Assembly: GCF_012027725.1 (NCBI RefSeq)
Contig: NZ_SJOU01000008.1
Coordinates: 1 to 64,000, forward strand
Length of the DNA stretch: 64,000 bases
Reading direction: 5' to 3'
From: Olsenella sp. SW781
GTDB taxonomy: Bacteria; Actinomycetota; Coriobacteriia; Coriobacteriales; Atopobiaceae
The notes beneath the pieces were generated by a model, which was not told the DNA's origin, made no database searches, and saw only the letters and a program-made list of their open reading frames with translations. Below are positions 15,697 to 23,943 of the stretch, in pieces (the stretch's first letter is position 1; every line of letters begins with the position of its first letter). A program made the translations under genes and the position numbers.

Positions 15697-17676
15697 ATGG
15701 ATATCGTTTCCGTTAGAGCAAGACTCAAGAAGACCGCCGCGCTCATGCGCGTGGGAGAGATGGGCGAGCGCCTTGCGGGGCGCGACCTCAGCGTTCTTCT
15801 CGCCCGCGCCGACGAAGTCATGGCGGACACCTACACCTTCTCAAAGACGTGGGACATGGAGCGCTGCCGCGTGCCCTTCACGCTGCCGGCCGGCGCCTAC
15901 GACTGGAACGTCGTCAACAACGACGACGAAGAGTGGTGCTTCATGCTCAACCGCATGGATTACCTCGAGGACCTCGCGCTCGTATCGCTGGTGAGGGGTG
16001 ACGCGTCCTATGCCGAGAAGGCGGCCCGGCTCATTGAGTCCTGGGTGGACGCGCACCCCTCGATCGTGCCCGAGCTCTCCACGCGCACGCTCGACACCGG
16101 CATCCGCATCCGCTCGATGGTGTGCGTGCTTCCCGCGCTCGACGCGATGGGCGTGCTGACCGATGAGCTGCTGGAGAAGATTGTTCGCAGCGTGCGCGAC
16201 CAGATCGCGTCCCTGCGCGAGCGCTACCTCCCCAAGTACGAGACCAGCAACTGGGGCAGCATCCAGACGCTTGCCATCCTCACGGTCCTGGCTACGCTCG
16301 AGGACGACCCCGCCTCCGACCCCGACTGGGTCTGGGCGGCCGAGCGTGCCGAGTCCCAGATGGCCGCGCAGGTCTATCCCGACGGCATCGACTGGGAGCA
16401 GTCCACGATGTACCACGTCGAGGTGCTGCTCTACTCGCTGCGCGCCCTCCACGTCCTGGAGGCGCAGGGCGCCCCGGTCCCGCGTGGGCTGCGTGGGGCG
16501 GCCGAGCGGCTCTCCCGCGCGCTTGCGGCGCAGATGATGCCCAACGGCTGCATCGACGCCCAGGGCGACTCCGACCGCACCGACGTCCGGGGCCTTATGG
16601 CCCTGTGCGCGGGCGTGCTCGGGGACGGCGCGCTCGCCGCGGCCTCCGGCCGCACCGAGCTCGACGCGGGCGACGTCTTTGCCTTTGGCTGCGACGTCGA
16701 GGACGCCCTCGTGGCGTGCGCGGCCCAGGCCGGCGTGACCCTTCCGCTCACCTTTGACGGCGAGGACTCCGGCCTCTTTGTGGCACGTTCCTCCTGGGAC
16801 GCGGACGCCAACCTCATCGAGTTCTCCTCCGGGCCCCTTGGCTCCGGCCACGGGCACTCTGACAACCTGCACGTGACCGCCGTCTATCACGGCGCGCCCG
16901 TGCTCGTTGACGGCGGGCGCTACACCTACCGCGAGGACTCCCCGGAGCGTCCGTACCTCAAGGGCCCGCTCGCCCACAACGTGCCGCTGCTTGACGGTCG
17001 CTCGAGCTGCGTGCCCAAGGGCAGCTGGGGGTACTCCGACTTTGGCTACCCGCTCAAGACCTACGCGCGTCACGCGGGCGACGCCCACTACTTCGAGGGC
17101 GCCCTCGTGGGGCATGAGCCGCTGCACGTCCTGGTGCGCAAGCTCGTGGCGCTGGACTGCGGCATCTGGGTCTGCGCGGACGAGGCCATGGCCGAGGGGG
17201 AGCACGAGCTGGTCTCGCGGTTCCACTTTGATCCCGAGGTGCGCGTCGAGGCCGCGGACGGCGGCTGCCGCGTCACCTGCGCCGCGGGCGAGCTGGCGCT
17301 CGGCTCCACGGGCGCGCTGACGCTCAGCTCCGAGCAGATCTCGCTCGACTACAACGCCCTGTCCGACGCCGCCCTCGTCGAGGCCCGCACCGCGCTCTCC
17401 GAGCGGGGCGGCCAGCTCTGGTGGCTCGTTCCGGCGGACGTGCGCGTGAGTCCCGCCCAAGTGCTTCGCGGCGGCTCCGAGCCCGTGGACCCGGCCCTTG
17501 CCGAGGCCGTGCGCTTTGAGCTTCCCAGCGGGGAGTTCTACACCGTGGCGATCTTCCACGGGGAGGTCTACACCGGCGTGAAGGCGTTCGCCCTCGAGGG
17601 CGTCTCCTTCCACGCCAAGGCCGTCGTCGTCTACGGCGCCGGTGACGCGCGCGAGCTCACCGTGCTGCGCGCCTAG
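15697..17676 (+). CDS. Heparinase II/III family protein, cytoplasmic
   Basis: A 659-residue protein with the two-part heparinase II/III layout: an alpha-helical toroid (about 1-340, with YETSNWGSIQ and DWEQSTMYHVEVL) and a C-terminal beta-sandwich domain containing SGHGHSDNLHVTAVYHG and VLVDGGRYTY, the conserved histidine/aspartate core. Such enzymes are polysaccharide or oligouronate lyases. No signal peptide is visible, which is odd for a lyase meant for polymers and points to short imported oligosaccharides, or to another role. The ATG at 15697 is better spaced from AGAAGGG than the one at 15691. It follows the PTS genes. Confidence 0.82.
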   Translation: MDIVSVRARLKKTAALMRVGEMGERLAGRDLSVLLARADEVMADTYTFSKTWDMERCRVPFTLPAGAYDWNVVNNDDEEWCFMLNRMDYLEDLALVSLVRGDASYAEKAARLIESWVDAHPSIVPELSTRTLDTGIRIRSMVCVLPALDAMGVLTDELLEKIVRSVRDQIASLRERYLPKYETSNWGSIQTLAILTVLATLEDDPASDPDWVWAAERAESQMAAQVYPDGIDWEQSTMYHVEVLLYSLRALHVLEAQGAPVPRGLRGAAERLSRALAAQMMPNGCIDAQGDSDRTDVRGLMALCAGVLGDGALAAASGRTELDAGDVFAFGCDVEDALVACAAQAGVTLPLTFDGEDSGLFVARSSWDADANLIEFSSGPLGSGHGHSDNLHVTAVYHGAPVLVDGGRYTYREDSPERPYLKGPLAHNVPLLDGRSSCVPKGSWGYSDFGYPLKTYARHAGDAHYFEGALVGHEPLHVLVRKLVALDCGIWVCADEAMAEGEHELVSRFHFDPEVRVEAADGGCRVTCAAGELALGSTGALTLSSEQISLDYNALSDAALVEARTALSERGGQLWWLVPADVRVSPAQVLRGGSEPVDPALAEAVRFELPSGEFYTVAIFHGEVYTGVKAFALEGVSFHAKAVVVYGAGDARELTVLRA

Positions 17677-17683
17677 CTCTGAT

Positions 17684-17719
17684 GCGCCGGGCGGGTGGCG
17701 GCTGTCGTCCGCCCGGCGC
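17684..17719. terminator. GC-rich hairpin after heparinase gene
   Basis: An 11-bp perfect stem (GCGCCGGGCGG at 17684-17694 with 17709-17719), eight bases after the heparinase stop codon. It is the first of three hairpins in this convergent intergenic gap. Confidence 0.6.
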
Positions 17720-17727
17720 GCGATAAC

Positions 17728-17792
17728 ATACACCCCACGCGGCGTACTTCTCGGCAACAGGCGTTTTGTTGACGAATCCGCGTGGGGTGTAT
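17728..17792. repeat. 15-bp inverted repeat
   Basis: ATACACCCCACGCGG (17728-17742) and its exact complement (17778-17792) enclose 35 nt. It is the second hairpin in the gap between convergent genes. Confidence 0.7.
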
Positions 17793-17812
17793 GCTAACGA
17801 GAGAGACTCTGT

Positions 17813-17860
17813 GGCCCGCCTCCGTCAATTGGGACTGTCCCCAATTGACGGAGGCGGGCC
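17813..17860. repeat. 21-bp palindrome, GGGACTGTCCC family
   Basis: GGCCCGCCTCCGTCAATTGG plus G at 17813-17833 pairs with its complement at 17840-17860 across ACTGTC. The centre GGGACTGTCCCC links it to the elements at 47494, 58342 and 63452. It ends 14 bp from the stop codon of the discoidin-like gene. Confidence 0.85.
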
Positions 17861-17873
17861 GTCTTGCGTTGGG

Positions 17874-18671
17874 CTATTCCAGCGTGCCCATGACGATGAG
17901 CTGGGTGAGGGCGGGGAACTCCGCCGGGTCATCGGCCTTCACCATGTCGGAGAGGCGGATCCACTCGATGTCACGCCCGCCCGCGCCGAGAGAGAAGCGC
18001 TGGGGCACGCCGGTCTTCTCCAGATGCACGGTGAGCTCGAAGCCGTCCGAGCAGGTGAGCTTGGCCTGCTGCCACCAGGTGTCGTGCGGGAAGTCGGCGC
18101 GCAGGACGAGCATGGCCTCCTCGGCATGGACCGGCCGGCCAAAGTCCACCTGGAGCCAGGCGTCGTCGCGGCCGTTGATGCCCCAGGACTCGTAGGGCCA
18201 GCGTCCGTGGTGGATGCTCTGCCAGGTGCCGTCGATCGCGTTGCGCGCGATGAATCGGGGGTTGGTGGCGCCGGAGTTGGTGGTGGCGTGCGGGTAGACG
18301 CCCTCGGCGCCCTCGAGGTCGTGCGCGTTGAGGGCGAGGTTGCGCCAGGTCTCGCGCTCGCGGGGGTCGAGCACGCGGGCGTAGCCCCAGTGGGTGTCGC
18401 CGAGGAAGGCGTGGCTGGGGTACGAGTCGCGGGCGGACTCGAAGGGGATCGGGAACTCGAGGCGCCCCTCGGTCAGGTAGACGACGCTTGGGGGCAGGGA
18501 CTCGTCGAGCATGACCTCGAGCTCGACGTTCTTCTCGTCAGAGGTGAGGACGAGGACGTCGCCAGGCTGGTACTCGGCATAGCGGGTGTCGAGCTGAACG
18601 AGGTCGGTGCCGGTCGAGGTTCCGCGCACGGCGCCGTCGGCGCCGATGAGGCTGAGGGTGAGCTGGGGCAT
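17874..18671 (-). CDS. Discoidin-like (F5/8 type C) domain protein, no signal peptide
   Basis: A 265-residue protein of unknown function. Residues about 130-230 look like a galactose-binding/F5-8 type C jelly roll (NAIDGTWQSIHHGRWPYES, then DAWLQVDFGRPVHAEEAMLV), a fold usually used to bind carbohydrates. There is no export signal or catalytic domain, so it should sit in the cytoplasm. It lies 85 bp downstream of dhuD on the same strand and is very likely in that operon. The start at 18671 has AAAGGAG upstream; a longer frame from 19082 is antisense-type spill-over inside dhuD. A sugar-binding or isomerase-helper role is speculation. Confidence 0.72.
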   Translation of the reverse strand: MPQLTLSLIGADGAVRGTSTGTDLVQLDTRYAEYQPGDVLVLTSDEKNVELEVMLDESLPPSVVYLTEGRLEFPIPFESARDSYPSHAFLGDTHWGYARVLDPRERETWRNLALNAHDLEGAEGVYPHATTNSGATNPRFIARNAIDGTWQSIHHGRWPYESWGINGRDDAWLQVDFGRPVHAEEAMLVLRADFPHDTWWQQAKLTCSDGFELTVHLEKTGVPQRFSLGAGGRDIEWIRLSDMVKADDPAEFPALTQLIVMGTLE

Positions 18672-18697
18672 CGCGACTCCTTTCCGTGAATCGGGAA

Positions 18698-18730
18698 GCG
18701 CCGCAGGACGCGGTTGCGATCCTGCGGCGC
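18698..18730 (-). terminator. Hairpin between dhuD and discoidin-like gene
   Basis: An 11-bp perfect stem GCGCCGCAGGA (18698-18708 with 18720-18730) lies in the 85-bp gap after dhuD. No T-run follows on the minus strand, so it may stabilise or partly terminate the message. Confidence 0.5.
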
Positions 18731-18756
18731 TGGGAGATGACATCGGCCTGAAGCCC

Positions 18757-19590
18757 TTACTGGGGCTGCTTGCCGATGTAGGCGAGGATGCCGCCGTCGA
18801 CGTAGATGACCTGGCCGTTGACGAAGCTGGAGGCGTCGGAGGCCAGGAAGACGGCGGTGCCCATGAGGTCGATCGGGGTACCCCAGCGAGCGGCGGGAGT
18901 CTTGGCAACGATGAACTGGTCGAACGGGTGACGGGAGCCGTCGGGCTGAATCTCACGCAGCGGCGCGGTCTGCGGCGTGGCGATGTAGCCCGGCCCGATG
19001 CCGTTGCACTGGATGTTGTGCTCGCCGAACTCGGAGCAGATGTTGCGGGTGAGCATCTTGAGGCCACCCTTGGCGGCGGCATAGCCGGCGACGGTCTCGC
19101 GGCCGAGCTCGCTCATCATGGAGCAGATGTTGATGATCTTGCCGTGGCCCTTCTCGATCATGCCGGGCAGGACGGCCTTGGAGACGATGAAGGGGGCGTT
19201 GAGGTCAACGTCCACGACCTGGCGGAAGTCCTCGGCGCTCATCTCGAGCATGGGGATGCGCTTGATGATGCCGGCGTTGTTGACGAGAATGTCCGGCGTG
19301 GTGCCGAAGTCGGCCTTGATGTCGGCAACGAGCTTCTCGACCTGCTCGACGTTGGTGACGTCGGCCACGTAGCCCTTGGCCTCGATGCCCTCGGCGGCGT
19401 AGGCCTTCTCGCCCATCTCGGCCTTCTCGGCGTTGATGTCGTTGAAGGCGATCTTGGCGCCGGCCTTGGCGAGCGCGGTGGCGATGGCGAAGCCGATGCC
19501 GTAGGAGGCGCCGGTGACCAGGGCGACCTTGCCATCAAGACGGAAGCTGTCCATGCTGAACGTGCTGGGATCTGCGTACTGCTCTGCCAT
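18757..19590 (-). CDS. dhuD: DhuD/KduD-type short-chain dehydrogenase
   Basis: A 277-residue SDR. The cofactor loop GASYGIGFAIA is near residues 31-41, NNAGI follows near 110, and the catalytic Ser plus YAAAK lie around 160-175. In uronate pathways this enzyme reduces the 2,5-diketo-3-deoxygluconate made by DhuI to 2-keto-3-deoxygluconate. The long N-terminal tail before MDSFRLDGKVALVTG is like DhuD/gluconate 5-dehydrogenase. The ATG at 19590 has GAGGAGG upstream. Promoter and operator at 19627-19655 tie it to the ugl regulon. Confidence 0.88.
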   Translation of the reverse strand: MAEQYADPSTFSMDSFRLDGKVALVTGASYGIGFAIATALAKAGAKIAFNDINAEKAEMGEKAYAAEGIEAKGYVADVTNVEQVEKLVADIKADFGTTPDILVNNAGIIKRIPMLEMSAEDFRQVVDVDLNAPFIVSKAVLPGMIEKGHGKIINICSMMSELGRETVAGYAAAKGGLKMLTRNICSEFGEHNIQCNGIGPGYIATPQTAPLREIQPDGSRHPFDQFIVAKTPAARWGTPIDLMGTAVFLASDASSFVNGQVIYVDGGILAYIGKQPQ

Positions 19591-19626
19591 GTGTCCTCCT
19601 CGTTGGGTGGCCTTCTGTTGAGTCTC

Positions 19627-19655
19627 AGTTAAGGACAGTAAACCGGTTTTGTCAA
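19627..19655 (-). promoter_or_regulatory. dhuD promoter with AAACCGGTTT in the spacer
   Basis: On the minus strand TTGACA (19650-19655) is followed after 17 bp by TTAACT (19627-19632), a weak -10. The perfect palindrome AAACCGGTTT (19640-19649) fills the spacer, a position where a bound repressor excludes polymerase. Confidence 0.65.
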
Positions 19656-19750
19656 CAGGAACGGAAAAGTAGCTCCCGCGAGCGGTTGAGTTCAAATAAT
19701 CTCTACAGTTCGCCTGCATTTTTCAAGATAATCGGGCGCAGTGAATAAGT

Positions 19751-19833
19751 AAACCGATTTGTCTCCGGCTGGCAAAATCCCGCCGCGCTCCAACGTGATT
19801 GACAAGTGACGTGACGTCTCCAAAGTTTATAAT
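19751..19833 (+). promoter_or_regulatory. Operator variant and promoter elements before DUF362 gene
   Basis: AAACCGATTT at 19751-19760 is a one-base variant of the island operator. A TTGACA at 19799-19804 and a TATAAT at 19828-19833 are present but 23 bp apart, so they may not work together. The operator may also act on dhuD from 111 bp away. Confidence 0.5.
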
Positions 19834-19866
19834 GAGAGACAGGGAGTGCTCAAAGAAGGAGGCATC

Positions 19867-20868
19867 ATGTCCGAGAAGAACCCACGGCCCGGCACCGGCG
19901 GCGAGCGTCGCGTTTCCTATGGGGAGCGTGCTGGGAACGAGTCAATCGTCTACTTCACGCGCGACCTCTCTGCTGCCGGGCTGCGGCGCGCCTACGAGCA
20001 GGTGAACGCGCATATCGACGGCAGGGTGGCGGTGAAGCTGCACACCGGGGAGCAGCACGGCCCCAACATCATCCCGCGCCCGTGGGTCGCCGAGCTCCTT
20101 GAGAGCGACCTGCCGGAGGCCACGATCGTGGAGACCAACAGCTACTATGCCGGCGATCGCGACTCCACCGAGAAGCATCGCAGGACGCTCGAGGTCAACG
20201 GCTGGACGTTCGCGCCGGTCGACATCATGGACGAGGAGGGCGCCACGCCCTTCCCCGTTGCAGGCGGGAAGTGGTTCGACGAGGTGCACATGGGCTCGCA
20301 CCTTGCAAACTACGACTCTCTGCTCGTGCTCACGCACTTCAAGGGGCACACCAAGGGCGGCTTCGGCGGCTCGGCCAAGAACATCGGCATCGGCTGTGCC
20401 GACGGCAAGATCGGCAAGCGGGAGATTCACACCACGCCCGGCTCGGACGACATGTGGGACATCTCGAACGAGGAGTTCATGGAGCGCATGATGGAGTCCG
20501 CCAAGGCCGTCTGCGACCACTTCGGCGACAAGATCGCCTTCGTGAACGTGATGCGCAACATGTCGGTCTCCTGCGACTGCGAGGGCACGGCGGCCGAGCC
20601 CGTCGTGACCCCCAACGTGGGCATACTTGCCTCCACGGACATCCTAGCGATTGACCAGGCGTGCGTCGACCTCGTCTATGCGATGGGGGAGGAGGACCGC
20701 CACGCACTGGTGGAGCGCATGGAGACCCGCCACGGCCTGCGCCAGCTTTCCTATATGAAGGAGCTTGGGATGGGCAACTGGCGCTACGTCCTCGTGGACC
20801 TCGACAACGGCGGCGCGCGCATCCTGCCCGAGGACGCCGTGGCGCACGTGGTGCCGTTCGAGGGATAG
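19867..20868 (+). CDS. DUF362 domain protein
   Basis: A 333-residue protein matching the DUF362 core (HTGEQHGPNIIPRPWVAELL, THFKGHTKGGFGGSAKNIGIG, ATDILAIDQACVDLVY-type sequence). Many DUF362 proteins carry a C-terminal ferredoxin domain; this one does not, although it keeps a CDC pair in SVSCDCEG. The activity is unknown. The ATG at 19867 follows AGAAGGAGG; the ATG at 19846 lacks a site. It is divergent from dhuD with an island-type operator in between, which suggests, but does not prove, co-regulation. Confidence 0.75.
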   Translation: MSEKNPRPGTGGERRVSYGERAGNESIVYFTRDLSAAGLRRAYEQVNAHIDGRVAVKLHTGEQHGPNIIPRPWVAELLESDLPEATIVETNSYYAGDRDSTEKHRRTLEVNGWTFAPVDIMDEEGATPFPVAGGKWFDEVHMGSHLANYDSLLVLTHFKGHTKGGFGGSAKNIGIGCADGKIGKREIHTTPGSDDMWDISNEEFMERMMESAKAVCDHFGDKIAFVNVMRNMSVSCDCEGTAAEPVVTPNVGILASTDILAIDQACVDLVYAMGEEDRHALVERMETRHGLRQLSYMKELGMGNWRYVLVDLDNGGARILPEDAVAHVVPFEG

Positions 20869-20889
20869 GAAGCCGACGTTCTTCTCGCC

Positions 20890-20991
20890 TGCCATAACGG
20901 CATTTTTCACAACGCAAAAATACGGCCATCTACCTGCTATTTCTTGTAAAACTGCAGGTAGATGGCCGTAGCGAAAAAACGCGTTATGGCA
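20890..20991. terminator. Long nested inverted repeat between convergent genes
   Basis: An inner perfect 17-bp stem (TACGGCCATCTACCTGC at 20921-20937 with 20954-20970) and an outer 10-bp stem (TGCCATAACG at 20890-20899 with 20982-20991), with A-rich tracts between them. It separates the convergent DUF362 and helicase genes and can terminate both. Confidence 0.75.
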
Positions 20992-21014
20992 CGCCGTGAG
21001 CCAGCCGTGCCAGC

Positions 21015-23606
21015 CTACTCGTCGTCCACGAACCCCACGCGGTAGGCGGAGAAGACCACGGCGCCCTCGTCCTGCGTGGCGTCGAGGTCCACGTCTCCCC
21101 AGATGCCGAAGTCGCGCTCGTCGTCGGAGTCGTGGAATATCTGATGCACGTGCCAGACGTGCGCAGGCTTCTCGTCCTTCTCGTCTATCGAGAGGTACGC
21201 GGCGCTGCGGGCGTCGGCGTCCAGCATGATCTCCTCGTGCTCCTCGAAGAAGCGGTCCAGGGCGCGCTGCCACACGGGCGCACGCCAGCCCCACTCGGCG
21301 TCGAGCTTGCCGAGCTCGTCCACGGCCTCGTGCGCCGCCAGCCGCACGCGGGCGAAGAGCGCGTTGCGCACGAGCAGCGTGAGGCCGCGACGGTCGTGCA
21401 CGACCTCGTCCGCCGCGGGCGGTGCGGCGTCGAGCCCCTCCGAGGACCCCTCGCCGGCGGCCGCCCACTCGTCCACGAGGGAGGAGTCCACCGTGCGCAC
21501 CACGAGGCCCAGCCACGCGATGATGTCGCGCAGGCGCTCGTCGCGCTTCTCGAGCGGCACCGTGCGGTCGAGCGCGCGGAACGCCTCGGAGAGGTAGCGC
21601 AGCAGCAGGCCCTCGGAGCGCGCCACGTTGTAGCGACCCACGTACTCCTTGAAGTCGCTTGCGGTCTCCACCATATCGCGCAGCACGGACTTGGGCGAGA
21701 GCGCGAAGTCGCGCGCCCACGGGACCTGCTCGCAGTACTGCTCGAAGGCCGGCTCGAGCAGGTCCTCGAGCGGCTTGGGGTAGGTGACCTCCTGCAGGCG
21801 CTCCATGCGCTCGTCGTACTCGATGCCCTCGGCCTTCATCTCGCTCATCGCGCGGTCGCGCGCGACGCGCTGCTGCGCGCGCAGGATCTGCCAGGGGTCC
21901 TCGAGCGTGGCCTCGGCCATGGAGATGACGTCGAGCGCGTAGGTCTCCGACTCCGGATCCAGAAGCTCGAGCGCGGCCAGCAGAAACGGCGACAGGGGCT
22001 GGTCCAGCGCAAAGTCGTCAGGGAGGTCGACGGTCGTGGACCAGGACGTGGACCCGTCGGGCAGCTCCTCGCGCGTGACCACGCCGGCGTCCTGCAGGGT
22101 GGCGAAGATCTCGTCCGCGCGCGTGGCGAGCGCGGCCTTCTCCGAATCGGGCTGAGCCGACTCCTCCACAAGGCGGTGGACGCGCGCCCAGGCGTCACCG
22201 CCCTGCTCGACCTCGGCAAGCACCATCGAGTGCGTGACCTTCATGCGCGGGCGCAGCGGCTCCGGCACGGCGGCGATTAGGCGCTCGAAGGTCTGCTTGT
22301 TCCAGCCGACAAACCCCTCGGGCGGCTTCTTGGTCTTGATCTTGCGCGCCTTCTTGGGGTCGCCCCCCGCCTTGCGCAGGGCCCGTGCGTTCTCTATGTC
22401 GTACTCGGTGGCCTCGGCGATGACGTGGCCCTCGGTGTCAAAGCCGGCGCGACCGGCGCGGCCGACGATCTGGTGGAACTCGCGCGCGTTGAGGTGGCGC
22501 ATGCGCCGTCCGTCAAACTTGGAGAGCGCGGTGAGCACCACGGTGTGAATCGGCACGTTGATACCCACGCCGAGCGTGTCCGTGCCGCAGATGACCGGCA
22601 GAAGGCCCTGCTGCGCGAGCCTCTCCACGAGCAGGCGATAGCGCGGCAGCATGCCGGCGTGGTGCACGCCCACGCCGCATCCCAGCAGGCGCTGCAGCGT
22701 CTTGCCGAAGGTCGTGGTGAAGCGCGTGCCCTTGATGGCCTCCTTCACGGCCTCGCGCTGCTCCTTGGTGGAGACGCCGTAGCTGGCCAGGCTCTGCGCG
22801 CTCGCCAGCGCCGCGTCCTGCGAGAAGTGCACGATGTAGAGCGGCGCCTCGCCCGCGCGCAGCGCCAGCTCGACGGTCCCCTCCAGCGCCGTGTCCACGA
22901 ACTCGTAGGAGAGCGGCACGGGGCGCGGAGCGTCGGCGATGGTGTCCACGGTGCGTCCGCCGGTGTGCTCGGAGAGCGCCTCCGCGATTGACGAGGTGTC
23001 GCCCAGCGTGGCGCTCATGAGCAGGAACTGCGTGTGGGGGAGCGTGAGCAGCGGCACTTGCCAGGCCCAGCCGCGGTCGGGGTCCGCGTAGAAGTGGAAC
23101 TCGTCCATGGCCACGCAGCCCACGTCGCACTTCTCGCCCTCGCGAAGCGCCTGGTTGGCGAGGATCTCCGCCGTGCAGCAGATGATGGGCGCGCCCGCGT
23201 TGATGGACGCGTCGCCGGTGATCATGCCCACGTTCTCGCGGCCAAAGAGTGAGACGAGGTCGAAGAACTTCTCGCTCACCAGGGCCTTGATGGGGGCGGT
23301 GTAGTAGGCGCGCCTATCCGTGCACACGCTCATGAAGCACATGCCCAGCGCCACCATTGACTTGCCGGAGCCCGTGGGCGTGCCCAGGATCAGGTGGTCG
23401 CCGGCCGCAAGGGAGAGCAGCGCCTCCTCCTGGTGCGGCCAGAGCTCGATCCCGCGAGAGTCCACCCAGCCCAGGAAGAGGTCGAGCGCCTCCTCGGCGG
23501 GGATGTTGGGATAGGTCTCCTCGTCCGGCCAGGGGATGAGGCGCCCCAGCGAGCCTGCGGCGTTGGGCCCCTCGTCGACGGACTCGGTTGTGGGGAATGC
23601 GGGCAT
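21015..23606 (-). CDS. DEAD/DEAH-box RNA helicase with DUF3516 domain
   Basis: An 863-residue Ski2-like superfamily 2 helicase. Walker A is GTPTGSGKS near residue 73, motif II is DEFH, motif III is SAT in LLMSATLGD, and motif VI is QIVGRAGRAGFD. The C-terminal half (about 480-863) matches the actinobacterial DUF3516 region. Its substrate is not known; related proteins act on structured RNA. The ATG at 23606 has AAGGAGG upstream and starts just before the helicase core. It stands alone as a single gene between convergent and divergent neighbours. Confidence 0.88.
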   Translation of the reverse strand: MPAFPTTESVDEGPNAAGSLGRLIPWPDEETYPNIPAEEALDLFLGWVDSRGIELWPHQEEALLSLAAGDHLILGTPTGSGKSMVALGMCFMSVCTDRRAYYTAPIKALVSEKFFDLVSLFGRENVGMITGDASINAGAPIICCTAEILANQALREGEKCDVGCVAMDEFHFYADPDRGWAWQVPLLTLPHTQFLLMSATLGDTSSIAEALSEHTGGRTVDTIADAPRPVPLSYEFVDTALEGTVELALRAGEAPLYIVHFSQDAALASAQSLASYGVSTKEQREAVKEAIKGTRFTTTFGKTLQRLLGCGVGVHHAGMLPRYRLLVERLAQQGLLPVICGTDTLGVGINVPIHTVVLTALSKFDGRRMRHLNAREFHQIVGRAGRAGFDTEGHVIAEATEYDIENARALRKAGGDPKKARKIKTKKPPEGFVGWNKQTFERLIAAVPEPLRPRMKVTHSMVLAEVEQGGDAWARVHRLVEESAQPDSEKAALATRADEIFATLQDAGVVTREELPDGSTSWSTTVDLPDDFALDQPLSPFLLAALELLDPESETYALDVISMAEATLEDPWQILRAQQRVARDRAMSEMKAEGIEYDERMERLQEVTYPKPLEDLLEPAFEQYCEQVPWARDFALSPKSVLRDMVETASDFKEYVGRYNVARSEGLLLRYLSEAFRALDRTVPLEKRDERLRDIIAWLGLVVRTVDSSLVDEWAAAGEGSSEGLDAAPPAADEVVHDRRGLTLLVRNALFARVRLAAHEAVDELGKLDAEWGWRAPVWQRALDRFFEEHEEIMLDADARSAAYLSIDEKDEKPAHVWHVHQIFHDSDDERDFGIWGDVDLDATQDEGAVVFSAYRVGFVDDE

Positions 23607-23943
23607 GCGGCCTCCTTGATAGACGGACCACCATTCTAGCGTGCGGGTGGGGAGCGTGCGGCCCGACCAGCCGCGTGAGCGTCTCGGCCTGCCAATCGTG
23701 TCGCATAACCGGCCAGTTGCGACGAAGCTGCCGCGTCGGGCGAGGCCCGTCATACCATGAAGCCAACGGGGGTGCCCCTGCCCACGGACGCAGACGCGAT
23801 GCGCCGCTCCTCCCCTTCCTTCCCGGCCCCGTCAGGCGGGGGCACCCCTCTCTCCCCGCAAGGGGCCGCCGCCTGCCGGCGCCCCCGAGGCGGGAGGCCT
23901 CGCGCGGCGTATACTTTCCGAAACCACGTGAGGAGGGACTCCC
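23607..23943. promoter_or_regulatory. 337-bp divergent intergenic region
   Basis: No gene is visible. A TAGAAT -10-like box on the minus strand (23633-23638) may serve the helicase and a TATACT (23910-23915) the nitroreductase. An imperfect 14-bp inverted repeat (GGGGTGCCCCTGCC at 23769-23782 with 23835-23848, one mismatch) encloses 52 nt of C-rich sequence. Confidence 0.45.

Noticed and set aside
17874-19082. Long version of the discoidin-like protein
   Set aside because: The first 137 residues are out-of-frame dhuD sequence; the ATG at 18671 follows AAAGGAG.
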